A DNA stretch of 33,405 nt from Cryomorphaceae bacterium ASP10-05a (GTDB taxonomy: Bacteria; Bacteroidota; Bacteroidia; Flavobacteriales_D; Sanyastnellaceae), in assembly GCA_000981645.1 (NCBI GenBank), contig LAQC01000017.1, positions 1-33,405 on the forward strand, read 5' to 3'. Of the stretch, positions 23,932 through 30,997 are shown in pieces. Position 1 is the stretch's first letter; each line of letters starts with the position of its first letter. The notes below the pieces were generated by a model. The model saw only the letters and a program-made list of their open reading frames with translations. It did no database searches and had not been told where the DNA came from. The position numbers and the translations under genes are program-made.

Positions 23932-26331
23932 ATGGCTGAAGAAAATAAAAACGTAGAGAAACAGGACGAAAACCCTGTAAAATCTACACAAGAGACTCCT
24001 CAAACAGCAGAATCCGCTGTAGAAAACACAGAGAAAGTTGAAGAAGTAACAGAAACGGTTGAAGAAACTGTAGTTGCTGAAGAAGCTGCTGTTGCTGAAG
24101 AAGCCGCAGTAGCTGAAGAAGCACCTACTGAAAAACCAAAAATGGAAGCTGATGATTCAGCTACTAAGATGGTTGGTGAAGGTGATACTGCTGTGTTCGA
24201 GTTCAATAGCCCCGCTGAATCATTTGATTGGGATGCTACTGATGATTCTGTAGCTGCATATTCTAAAGATGATTATTCTGCATTAGAAAGCACTTATACA
24301 GGAACTATATCAGAGCTTATTGAAAAATCTGTAATTACTGGTGTTATTGTAGACATAGGTAAAAAAGAGATAGTAGTAAATATTGGTTCTAAGTCTGAAG
24401 GAGTAGTTCAGGCATCTGAATTCAGATATAATTCTGAATTAAAAATAGGTGATGAAGTGCCTATTTTCGTAGAACAACAAGAAGACAGAAACGGTCAATT
24501 AGTTGTTTCTCATAAAACGGCAAGACTACACAGTGCTTGGGATAGAATTAACGGAGCACTTGAAAATGGCGAGATTTTAAAAGGACTAGTTAAGAGTAGA
24601 ACTAAAGGTGGACTTATAGTAGATGTGTTCGGTTTAGAAGCATTCTTACCAGGTTCTCAGATTGATGTTAAGCCTATTAGAGATTATGATGTTTACGTAG
24701 GTAAGCAAATGGAATTCAAAGTGGTTAAAATCAACCATGAGTTCAAAAACGTAGTAGTTTCTCATAAAGCATTAATCGAGGCAGAACTAGAAGAACAAAA
24801 GAAACAAATTATAGGAGGTCTAGAGAAAGGACAAGTATTAGAAGGTCAAGTGAAGAACATCACATCTTACGGTGTATTTATCGATTTAGGTGGTATAGAT
24901 GGTCTTGTTCACATTACTGATTTAAGTTGGGGTAGAATTAATCACCCAGAGGAAATCGTAGAATTAGACCAGAAATTAAATGTTGTAATCTTAGATTTCG
25001 ATGATGATAAGAAGAGAATTGCATTAGGTCTTAAGCAATTATCTCCGCATCCATGGGAGGCGTTAGACGAAAACCTAAACGTTGGAGACAAGGTTAATGG
25101 GAAAGTAGTTGTTCTAGCTGATTATGGAGCGTTTATAGAGATAGCTGCAGGAGTAGAAGGTTTAGTTCACGTTAGTGAAATGAGCTGGAGTCAGCATTTA
25201 AGAAGTGCTCAAGACTTTTTGAAAGTTGGAGATGCAGTAGAGACAGTTATCTTAACTCTTGATAGAGAAGAAAGAAAAATGTCATTAGGTATTAAGCAAC
25301 TGGTTCCAGATCCATGGGCTGATATTGAGTCTAAATATCCTGTAGAGAGTAAGCATACTGCTAAAGTGAAGAACTTCACTAATTTCGGAGTATTTGTAGA
25401 ATTAGAAGAAGGGATAGACGGATTGATTCATATTTCAGACTTATCATGGTCTAAAAAAATCAAGCATCCTTCTGAATTCTGTGTAGTAGATCAGGAATTA
25501 GACGTAGTAGTACTTGAGTTAGATAAAGAAAACAGAAGACTTAGTTTAGGTCACAAGCAGTTAGAAGAAAACCCTTGGGATGTATTCGAAACTGTGTTCT
25601 CTAATGGATCTAAGCATCAAGGAACTATAGTTAGAAAAGAAGGAAGTCAATATATAGTAGCTTTACCATACGGAGTAGAAGGGTATGTAACAGCTAAGCA
25701 ATTGAAGAAAGAAGATGGTTCTCAGGCAGATCTTGATGAAACTCTTGATTTTATTGTAACTGACTTCAATAAGAACGCTAAAAGAATAGCAGTATCTCAT
25801 GTGAGAACTTATTCAGCAGAGGAAGAAGCTCCAGTTAGAGATAACAAAGGAGGTAAAACTAATGCGGGAGGAGGGAACAAAAAGACAAATGCTGCATTAT
25901 CTAGAGTAAATGATAAAATAGAAAAAGCGACTCTAGGTGATTTAGGTGTTCTTGCTAGTCTGAAAGCTGAAATGGAAAGTGGAAATACAGGTTCTAAAAA
26001 GGCACCTGCTGCTAAGAAAGCTCCTGCAAAAGAAGCTGCTCCTGTAAAAGAAGCTGCTCCTGCAAAAGAAGCTGCTGCTACTCCCGCTGCTGATGACTTG
26101 AAGAAGATCGAAGGAATAGGTCCTAAAATAGCTTCTACGCTAGCCGAAGCAGGGATCGATACTTTCGCGAAGTTGTCTGACAGTGCTGCTGATAAAATCT
26201 CTGAGATTATTTCAGGAGTAAGAGGAAGCCACGTAACTGAAACATGGCCTGCTCAAGCTAAAATGGCTGCAGAAGGTAAATGGGATGAGTTAAAGAAGTG
26301 GCAAGATGAACTAGACGGTGGTAAAGCGTAA
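23932..26331 (+). CDS. rpsA: 30S ribosomal protein S1 with C-terminal helix-hairpin-helix extension
   Basis: 799 residues, longer than E. coli S1 (557). Residues 1-~125 are an acidic, Ala/Glu/Val-rich extension with a short tandem repeat. Six S1 RNA-binding domains follow, starting near 128, 210, 296, 383, 470 and 557; domains 3-5 are the best conserved (SYGVFIDLGGIDGLVHITDLSW, split here only by its own text; DYGAFIEI; NFGVFVELEEGIDGLIHISD). Then an Ala/Lys linker (~645-718) and a compact C-terminal domain (~719-799): DDLKKIEGIGPKIASTLAEAG, a helix-hairpin-helix, ending in WDELKKWQDELDGG. S1 delivers mRNA to the ribosome. The end domain resembles one I recall from the C-terminus of ribosomal protein L21 in some Bacteroidota. 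Leader hairpins and a strong terminator flank the gene. Confidence 0.95.
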   Translation: MAEENKNVEKQDENPVKSTQETPQTAESAVENTEKVEEVTETVEETVVAEEAAVAEEAAVAEEAPTEKPKMEADDSATKMVGEGDTAVFEFNSPAESFDWDATDDSVAAYSKDDYSALESTYTGTISELIEKSVITGVIVDIGKKEIVVNIGSKSEGVVQASEFRYNSELKIGDEVPIFVEQQEDRNGQLVVSHKTARLHSAWDRINGALENGEILKGLVKSRTKGGLIVDVFGLEAFLPGSQIDVKPIRDYDVYVGKQMEFKVVKINHEFKNVVVSHKALIEAELEEQKKQIIGGLEKGQVLEGQVKNITSYGVFIDLGGIDGLVHITDLSWGRINHPEEIVELDQKLNVVILDFDDDKKRIALGLKQLSPHPWEALDENLNVGDKVNGKVVVLADYGAFIEIAAGVEGLVHVSEMSWSQHLRSAQDFLKVGDAVETVILTLDREERKMSLGIKQLVPDPWADIESKYPVESKHTAKVKNFTNFGVFVELEEGIDGLIHISDLSWSKKIKHPSEFCVVDQELDVVVLELDKENRRLSLGHKQLEENPWDVFETVFSNGSKHQGTIVRKEGSQYIVALPYGVEGYVTAKQLKKEDGSQADLDETLDFIVTDFNKNAKRIAVSHVRTYSAEEEAPVRDNKGGKTNAGGGNKKTNAALSRVNDKIEKATLGDLGVLASLKAEMESGNTGSKKAPAAKKAPAKEAAPVKEAAPAKEAAATPAADDLKKIEGIGPKIASTLAEAGIDTFAKLSDSAADKISEIISGVRGSHVTETWPAQAKMAAEGKWDELKKWQDELDGGKA
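24073..24123 (+). repeat. 18-base tandem repeat inside rpsA (N-terminal extension)
   Basis: Units at 24073-24090 and 24091-24108 plus a partial one at 24109-24123 (GTTGCTGAAGAAGCTGCT type), coding for VAEEAA. The copies differ at several third positions, so the repeat is not recent. Confidence 0.75.
26026..26079 (+). repeat. 18-base tandem repeat inside rpsA (linker)
   Basis: Three units (26026-26043, 26044-26061, 26062-26079) of the type GCAAAAGAAGCTGCTCCT, coding for the AKEAAP-like linker before the helix-hairpin-helix domain. Units are nearly identical, so copy number may vary between strains. Confidence 0.8.
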
Positions 26332-26354
26332 AGTTTAAGTCACTCAATATATTT

Positions 26355-26388
26355 AAAATCCCGCTAATTTTAGCGGGATTTTTTTTTG
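26355..26388 (+). terminator. Terminator of rpsA
   Basis: The stem AAAATCCCGCTA/TAGCGGGATTTT with a 4-base ATTT loop is followed by a run of nine or more T. It is the clearest terminator in the window. Confidence 0.92.
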
Positions 26389-26436
26389 CGAAAAAATTAG
26401 AAGCTTGAAGTATCCATTAGCTTCTCCAATCTGCTT

Positions 26437-26444
26437 TATATTTG
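26437..26444 (+). promoter_or_regulatory. Candidate -7 box (TATATTTG) for pyrR-pyrB
   Basis: A perfect TAnnTTTG in the extended form TATATTTGCACCGC. The ATG of pyrR is only 8 bases after the box, so the mRNA is leaderless or almost so. This leaves no room for a PyrR-controlled attenuator of the Bacillus type. Confidence 0.65.
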
Positions 26445-26452
26445 CACCGCTA

Positions 26453-27001
26453 ATGAAACCTAAAGTACTTTTAGATAAAAAATTATTTGAATTAATCATA
26501 AACAGACTCTGTTATGAACTCATAGAGAATCATGATGACTTCAGGAACACTGTTATAATAGGCATCCAGCCTAGAGGTGTCGTGCTAGCAGAGCTTATTT
26601 ATAGGAGGTTGAAAAAAATAGCGCCCAAAATTGCGTTGCAATATGGAGCATTGGACATCACCTTTTTTAGAGATGACTTTAGAAGAAGAGAAGATCCAGT
26701 ATTGGCTAATACGACCAAAATAGATTTTTTAATAGAAGGAAAAAGAGTGATTCTAGTGGATGATGTGCTTTTTACGGGAAGAACCATTAGATCTGCTTTT
26801 GATGCACTTCTAGCCTTCGGTAGACCTGATGCCATTGAATTATTAGTTCTTATAGAACGAAGGTTCTCTCTTCAGGTGCCAGTAAACCCTAAATATGTAG
26901 GTAAATCAGTAGATTCTATAGCTAGCCAGAGGGTTCTAGTGAAATGGAAGATAGATGGAGAACCAGATAAAGTAATTTTACACACGTCAACGGATGAATA
27001 A
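26453..27001 (+). CDS. pyrR: PyrR-type regulator / uracil phosphoribosyltransferase
   Basis: 182 residues from the ATG at 26453; a longer in-frame reading from 26405 would run through the promoter box and is rejected. Type I phosphoribosyltransferase fold with the PRPP motif VILVDDVLFTGRT (about 99-111), IGIQPRGVVLAELI near the N-terminus, and the flexible-loop region TFFRDDFRRRE. PyrR binds pyr mRNA leaders in Bacillus and has weak uracil phosphoribosyltransferase activity. Here no RNA target is visible in front of the operon because the leader is a few bases at most, so it may act elsewhere or mainly as an enzyme. It overlaps pyrB by 8 bases (ATGAATAA), a coupled pair. Confidence 0.93.
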   Translation: MKPKVLLDKKLFELIINRLCYELIENHDDFRNTVIIGIQPRGVVLAELIYRRLKKIAPKIALQYGALDITFFRDDFRRREDPVLANTTKIDFLIEGKRVILVDDVLFTGRTIRSAFDALLAFGRPDAIELLVLIERRFSLQVPVNPKYVGKSVDSIASQRVLVKWKIDGEPDKVILHTSTDE

Positions 27002-27941
27002 CTCACTTAGTGTAAGGCATCTGCTCGGAATTAAGCAGCTTACGCCAGAAGATATACAATTGATTTTTCATCATGCCGAGAAATTCAAGAAGGTAATTAA
27101 TCAGCCTATTAAGAAAGTACCTTCTTTAAGAGATATAACTATAGCTAACCTTTTCTTCGAAAATTCGACGCGCACCAAACTGAGTTTTGAGTTGGCCGAG
27201 AAAAGATTGAGTGCTGACATAGTCAATTTCAGCTCATCTGGCTCATCAGTAAAAAAAGGAGAAACATTGATAGATACGGTCAATAATATCCTTAGCATGA
27301 AAATAGATATGGTGGTTATGCGTCATTCTAGCCCCGGGGCACCACATTTTCTTAAAGAAAACACGAATACAGTTATTGTAAATGCTGGAGATGGGACTCA
27401 TGAGCACCCTACTCAAGGCTTATTAGATTCCTTTTCTATCAGAGAGAAAATTGGAGATTTAAAAGGTAAAAAAGTAGCTATTGTTGGAGATATTAAGCAT
27501 TCTAGAGTTGCGCTATCTAACATCTTCTGTCTACAAAAGCAAGGAGCTGAAGTTATGGTTTGTGGTCCAGCTACCCTTATACCTCGGCATATAAAAGAAT
27601 TAGGTGTACAGGTAGAGTATGATTTGGTAAAAGCCGTAGAATGGGCAGATGCAGTCAATATGCTAAGAATTCAGATTGAACGTCAAGCAAGTTCTGATAA
27701 AGAAGTTCCAAACTTCCCTAGTTTAAGAGAATACAGTAATCTCTACCAGTTAAATAAAGAGGTGTTAATAAAGGCGAAAAACAAGCCGTTAATACTTCAT
27801 CCTGGCCCTATAAATAGAGGAGTAGAAATCACGACTGAATTAGCCGATGGGGAGCAGTCTGTAGTGCTTCAGCAAGTGGAAAATGGAGTGGCCATAAGAA
27901 TGGCTGTCATTTACTTGTTAGCAAGTCACATAAAACGATAG
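26994..27941 (+). CDS. pyrB: Aspartate carbamoyltransferase, catalytic subunit
   Basis: 315 residues. It joins carbamoyl phosphate and aspartate in the committed step of UMP synthesis. The carbamoyl-phosphate motif ENSTRTKLSFE (S58-T61), the loop SGSSVKKGE, RHSSPGAPHFL, HEHPTQGLLDSF, VGDIKHSRVA and the aspartate-binding HPGPINRGVEI are all present, so the enzyme should be active. No pyrI regulatory subunit follows, as in Bacillus-type enzymes that work as free trimers. It overlaps the end of pyrR by 8 bases. A weak CCTCT/AGAGG hairpin (27942-27961) follows. Confidence 0.96.
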   Translation: MNNSLSVRHLLGIKQLTPEDIQLIFHHAEKFKKVINQPIKKVPSLRDITIANLFFENSTRTKLSFELAEKRLSADIVNFSSSGSSVKKGETLIDTVNNILSMKIDMVVMRHSSPGAPHFLKENTNTVIVNAGDGTHEHPTQGLLDSFSIREKIGDLKGKKVAIVGDIKHSRVALSNIFCLQKQGAEVMVCGPATLIPRHIKELGVQVEYDLVKAVEWADAVNMLRIQIERQASSDKEVPNFPSLREYSNLYQLNKEVLIKAKNKPLILHPGPINRGVEITTELADGEQSVVLQQVENGVAIRMAVIYLLASHIKR

Positions 27942-27961
27942 CCTCTAAACCGAAAAAGAGG

Positions 27962-27969
27962 TATCTTTG
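27962..27969 (+). promoter_or_regulatory. Candidate -7 box (TATCTTTG) for the STAS gene
   Basis: A perfect TAnnTTTG 24 bases before the ATG at 27994, so the STAS gene need not depend on the pyr promoter. Confidence 0.55.
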
Positions 27970-27993
27970 TTGTGAACCTTTTTATTATATTAA

Positions 27994-28356
27994 ATGAAAT
28001 TCGAGATAGAACATAAAGACAAGGTGACTGTAGTAAAGTCAAAGGTGGAGAAATTAGACGCTCTTCACGCACCTGAGTTAAAAGGAGAATTTGTTCTTCA
28101 GAGTAAGAGTGGAAATAAGAATATCATTTTAGATTTATCTGAAACAAGATATTGTGACTCTAGTGGGTTGAGTGCGGTTCTTGTAGCTAATAGACTTTGC
28201 AAAGAGTTAGAAGGAGTTTTTGTCCTTTGTGGACTTCAGGATGCCGTTTCTAAGTTGATCAGTATTTCTCAATTAGACTCTGTTTTAAAAATAGTGCCTA
28301 CAGCAAGTGAAGCTGTAGATTTAATTTATATGGAAGAGGTAGAAAAGAATTTATAA
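27994..28356 (+). CDS. STAS-domain protein, anti-sigma factor antagonist type
   Basis: 120 residues, a single STAS domain of the SpoIIAA/RsbV kind. The phosphorylation-site motif is clear: LDLSETRYCDSSGLSAVL, with Ser56/Ser57 in D-S-S-G-L. The rest fits the fold: N-terminal strands (VTVVKSKVEKLDALHAPELKG) and the C-terminal ISISQLDSVLKIV with LIYMEEVEKN. No partner kinase (RsbW-like) or phosphatase lies in the window; in Bacteroidota, single STAS proteins of this type are often found near RNase Z, with no established target. It is followed after 2 bases by the T9SS cargo gene and one gene further by RNase Z. Confidence 0.88.
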   Translation: MKFEIEHKDKVTVVKSKVEKLDALHAPELKGEFVLQSKSGNKNIILDLSETRYCDSSGLSAVLVANRLCKELEGVFVLCGLQDAVSKLISISQLDSVLKIVPTASEAVDLIYMEEVEKNL

Positions 28357-28358
28357 TA

Positions 28359-29159
28359 ATGAAAAAGACATTACTGTTTATAAATGCATTAGTATTTACT
28401 TTAGTCTCATTTGCCCAATGCACAGATGATTATGATTGGGGAGATGCCGACTATGGCGTTAGTCCTGATCCTGACTTAGGAGAGAACTTCTCAAATGCTA
28501 TCTTAAATGAGCCTTATTCAGAAGTCATTTATATTTTAGTTCCTGATAATGCAAGTGTCATTATAGAAGGACAAGATATTCCAGTTGATTCGGTTTTATT
28601 GGCCAGTGTCACTATAACTCAAGGAATGAATTCATACACTCCAGAAGAGTTTGGATTAAACCTATCATGTAATAATGGGGGGACAAGCACAAGCCCTTGC
28701 ACGTTTCTTGGTGGGCAGTCTGGGTGTGGGTTGTTATCGGGAACACCATTAATCGCTGGAGATTTTAATATTACTCTTGACGCTAATGTACACGTGACGA
28801 CATCTCTAGGAGGGTTTCCTGTTCCTTTAGCGTTTCCGTTTAACTATGAAGGTTATACCATTACAGTAGAAACAGATAATAGTATAGAGGACATCAAAAA
28901 ACCTTTAGAAGAAGTTAGAATTAGTCCTAATCCTATTTCAACAAAAGGGTTAATTCAATTCGATGCTGCACAAGGTGGGATTGCGTATTTTAAAATTTTC
29001 AACTTGTTAGGAGAGGAGAAGAAAAGTGAAACAATCACTTTAGGGAGTGGGTTTAATAAAATAGCTATTGATGCCTCTGATTTAGATAGTGGGGTTTATC
29101 TCTACAATATCGATTTTAATGGCTTTAAAGTGACAAAGAGATTTATAGTAAATAAGTAA
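28359..29159 (+). CDS. Small T9SS-exported protein, unknown function
   Basis: 266 residues with a signal peptide (LLFINALVFTLVSFAQC). The mature part starts with an acidic DDYDWGDADYGVSPDPD stretch and is beta-rich with two Cys-containing loops (LSCNNGG and SPCTFLGGQSGCGLLSG), then a T9SS type A sorting domain of ~75 residues (EVRISPNPISTKGLI, FNLLGEEKKS, LDSGVYLYNIDFNG, KRFIVNK). It shows no enzymatic motif. The gene starts 2 bases after the STAS stop and is probably co-transcribed with it. A terminator follows directly. Confidence 0.82.
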   Translation: MKKTLLFINALVFTLVSFAQCTDDYDWGDADYGVSPDPDLGENFSNAILNEPYSEVIYILVPDNASVIIEGQDIPVDSVLLASVTITQGMNSYTPEEFGLNLSCNNGGTSTSPCTFLGGQSGCGLLSGTPLIAGDFNITLDANVHVTTSLGGFPVPLAFPFNYEGYTITVETDNSIEDIKKPLEEVRISPNPISTKGLIQFDAAQGGIAYFKIFNLLGEEKKSETITLGSGFNKIAIDASDLDSGVYLYNIDFNGFKVTKRFIVNK

Positions 29160-29173
29160 ATAAACTTTTTTTC

Positions 29174-29203
29174 AAAGCCGCTTGTCTGACGAGCGGCTTT
29201 TTT
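29174..29203 (+). terminator. Terminator directly in front of RNase Z
   Basis: Perfect 9-base arms AAAGCCGCT (29174-29182) and AGCGGCTTT (29192-29200) with a 9-base loop, then a T-run of six. The RNase Z ATG (29208) is four bases after the last T. Confidence 0.85.
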
Positions 29204-29207
29204 GTGC

Positions 29208-30119
29208 ATGAAATTTGAGGTAAATATATTAGGCTGTTCAGCAGCTACACCTACTCTGAAAAGGAATACGACTTCTCAATTACTCAATCTTCATGATAAA
29301 CTTTTCTTGGTAGACTGTGGAGAAGGAACACAGATTCAGCTAAGAAAATTCAAGTTTAAATTCCAACGCATTTCTAATATCTTTATTAGTCATTTACACG
29401 GGGATCATTATTTAGGTCTTTTTGGATTGATGAGTTCAATGCATTTGTTAGGGAGAACTAAAACTCTTCATATTTATGGCCCACCAGAACTACACGCCTT
29501 AATCGATTTAAATATAAAAGTAAGCCAGTCTTATTTAAGATATAAGTACGAATTTCATCCTACTCAAACTGAAAACCCTGAATTAATCTACGAGGACAAT
29601 ACGATTTTAATTCACTCATTGCCTCTCAATCATAGAATACCTACTACAGGATTTGTCTTTCTAGAGAAGGTAAAGAAAAATAGAATTATCAAGGCTAAAA
29701 TTTACGAGCACGAGTTAGGTATAGAAGAAATACTTAAGTTGAAAAATGGTAATGATGTTTTTAGAGAAGGTGGAGAAACTATTTATTCTAAGAATTGCAC
29801 TCTTCCGCCATTTCCTCCGAGAAAATTCGCTTTTATGAGTGATACAGCTCCATTAACTGAGGGGGTTGAGTTAATCGAAAATGCTGACTTATTATATCAC
29901 GAGAGTACATTTCTAAATGATCAGATAGACCGAGCTAAGGAGACTTTCCATTCTACAGCAGAACAAGCAGCTTTAGTGGCTAAAAATGGAAATGTGAATA
30001 GGTTATGTCTAGGACATTTCTCAAATAGGTATACAGAACTATCCTCGTTTTTGGATGAGGCAAAGCCACACTTTGAAAATTGTATTTTGGCTTCAGATGG
30101 CTTAAATATCCGTATTTAA
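29208..30119 (+). CDS. rnz: Ribonuclease Z (tRNA 3' processing endonuclease)
   Basis: 303 residues from the ATG at 29208; a TTG two codons upstream is in the T-run of the terminator and is rejected. Metallo-beta-lactamase fold that cuts the 3' trailer from tRNA precursors. Zinc ligands are visible: ISHLHGDHYLG (H62, H64, D66, H67), SDTAPL, HESTF and the final HFSNRY. The RNase Z exosite region with a glycine/proline-rich part is present around GPPELHALIDL to ENPELIYED. The N-terminus KFEVNILGCSAATPT is the family start. How it is transcribed is unclear because a strong terminator stands immediately upstream. Confidence 0.95.
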   Translation: MKFEVNILGCSAATPTLKRNTTSQLLNLHDKLFLVDCGEGTQIQLRKFKFKFQRISNIFISHLHGDHYLGLFGLMSSMHLLGRTKTLHIYGPPELHALIDLNIKVSQSYLRYKYEFHPTQTENPELIYEDNTILIHSLPLNHRIPTTGFVFLEKVKKNRIIKAKIYEHELGIEEILKLKNGNDVFREGGETIYSKNCTLPPFPPRKFAFMSDTAPLTEGVELIENADLLYHESTFLNDQIDRAKETFHSTAEQAALVAKNGNVNRLCLGHFSNRYTELSSFLDEAKPHFENCILASDGLNIRI

Positions 30120-30160
30120 TAACTTATGTATTTTCATTCGTGTTTTTAGCAGAACACATT

Positions 30161-30168
30161 TATCTTTG
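30161..30168 (+). promoter_or_regulatory. Candidate -7 box (TATCTTTG) for the LuxR-type regulator
   Basis: A perfect TAnnTTTG 22 bases before the ATG at 30191. Confidence 0.55.
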
Positions 30169-30190
30169 TTATTAAGAATCATTATAAGTA

Positions 30191-30859
30191 ATGAAGTTAG
30201 TAATAGCAGATAGTAGTGAATTAATATTAGAAGGGTTAATCAGAACTTTTTCTACTCCTGAAGTGGATATTTCTTTGATAGTAAACGATTCAAAGACATT
30301 GCTTGAGTCAGAGGCGTTAAAGACGTGTGATGTATTGCTTATAGACTTTGTCTCATCAGGGTTTACCATAGATACTGTAAATCAATCCAGAGCTGTTATG
30401 AAAAATGAGAACATATTAGCGATAACTGACGAGCAGAGTGGGTTAACCATCGTTTCTGCAATCAAAGCAGGAGTGAAGTCATATGTAAAAAAATCATGTA
30501 GTATAAAAGAGATAACTGATGCTGTGCGTTCTACTGCTGTTGGAGAGGCTTTTTTCTGTGGTCAGATTTTGGAGGCTATACAGTTAGAGAGTATTGATTT
30601 AGAAGAAATCGATACTGACAAGTTCACTTGCGATCCTATTAAACTTTCTAATAGGGAATTGGAAGTGGTTAGGTACATTTCTGAAGGATACACCAATTCT
30701 CAGATCGCTGACAAGCTTTTCTTATCAAGCCACACTATAAACACTCATAGAAAAAATATTATGGCTAAATTAGGAGTTAAGAATACTGCTGCGATAGTTA
30801 TGTATGCTGTTAAGTCTAAGATAATTAGCCCCAATAAGTTTTTATTTAACCCAGCTTAA
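30191..30859 (+). CDS. LuxR-family response regulator with an altered receiver
   Basis: 222 residues. An N-terminal receiver domain (~1-120) is joined to a C-terminal LuxR-type helix-turn-helix (~150-212: LSNRELEVVRYISEGYTNSQ, then IADKLFLSSHTINTHRKNIM). In the receiver the phospho-acceptor Asp (D52 in LLIDFVSSGF) and the Lys (YVKKS) are kept, as is the Thr in LAITDE. The acidic pair after beta-1 is reduced: the sequence is IADSSE, where IADDH is usual, so the magnesium site lacks one Asp, and the loop after D52 is VSSGF where MP-x-M-x-G is usual. No sensor kinase gene is adjacent. It may be an orphan or only weakly phosphorylated regulator. Confidence 0.88.
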   Translation: MKLVIADSSELILEGLIRTFSTPEVDISLIVNDSKTLLESEALKTCDVLLIDFVSSGFTIDTVNQSRAVMKNENILAITDEQSGLTIVSAIKAGVKSYVKKSCSIKEITDAVRSTAVGEAFFCGQILEAIQLESIDLEEIDTDKFTCDPIKLSNRELEVVRYISEGYTNSQIADKLFLSSHTINTHRKNIMAKLGVKNTAAIVMYAVKSKIISPNKFLFNPA

Positions 30860-30904
30860 AAAGTACTGTGTAAGTGATACACAATTCCATGATACTTTCT
30901 GGTC

Positions 30905-30917
30905 TTAAGCCGCTTAA
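30905..30917. repeat. Palindrome in the ilvE promoter spacer
   Basis: TTAAGC (30905-30910) and GCTTAA (30912-30917) around a single C. It lies just upstream of the -7 box at 30925, between where -33 and -7 would be, the usual place of a repressor site. Arms are short, so chance cannot be excluded. Confidence 0.35.
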
Positions 30918-30924
30918 TAATTCT

Positions 30925-30932
30925 TACTTTTG
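30925..30932 (+). promoter_or_regulatory. Candidate -7 box (TACTTTTG) for ilvE
   Basis: A perfect TAnnTTTG in the extended form TACTTTTGCACCGC, shared with pyrR. The leader to the ATG at 30998 is about 60 bases, long for this window. Confidence 0.65.
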
Positions 30933-30997
30933 CACCGCTTTTAACAGGCAACATAAGTCGATTCTAGATTTATGTAAATGGAGGATAAACGTGATCT

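Noticed and set aside
26026-26079. 18-base repeats as a CRISPR or mobile repeat
   Set aside because: They are back-to-back, in frame and code for an Ala/Lys/Glu linker of S1.
27942-27961. CCTCT/AGAGG hairpin after pyrB as terminator
   Set aside because: Only five base pairs with a 10-base loop and no T-run; kept as a remark in the pyrB entry.
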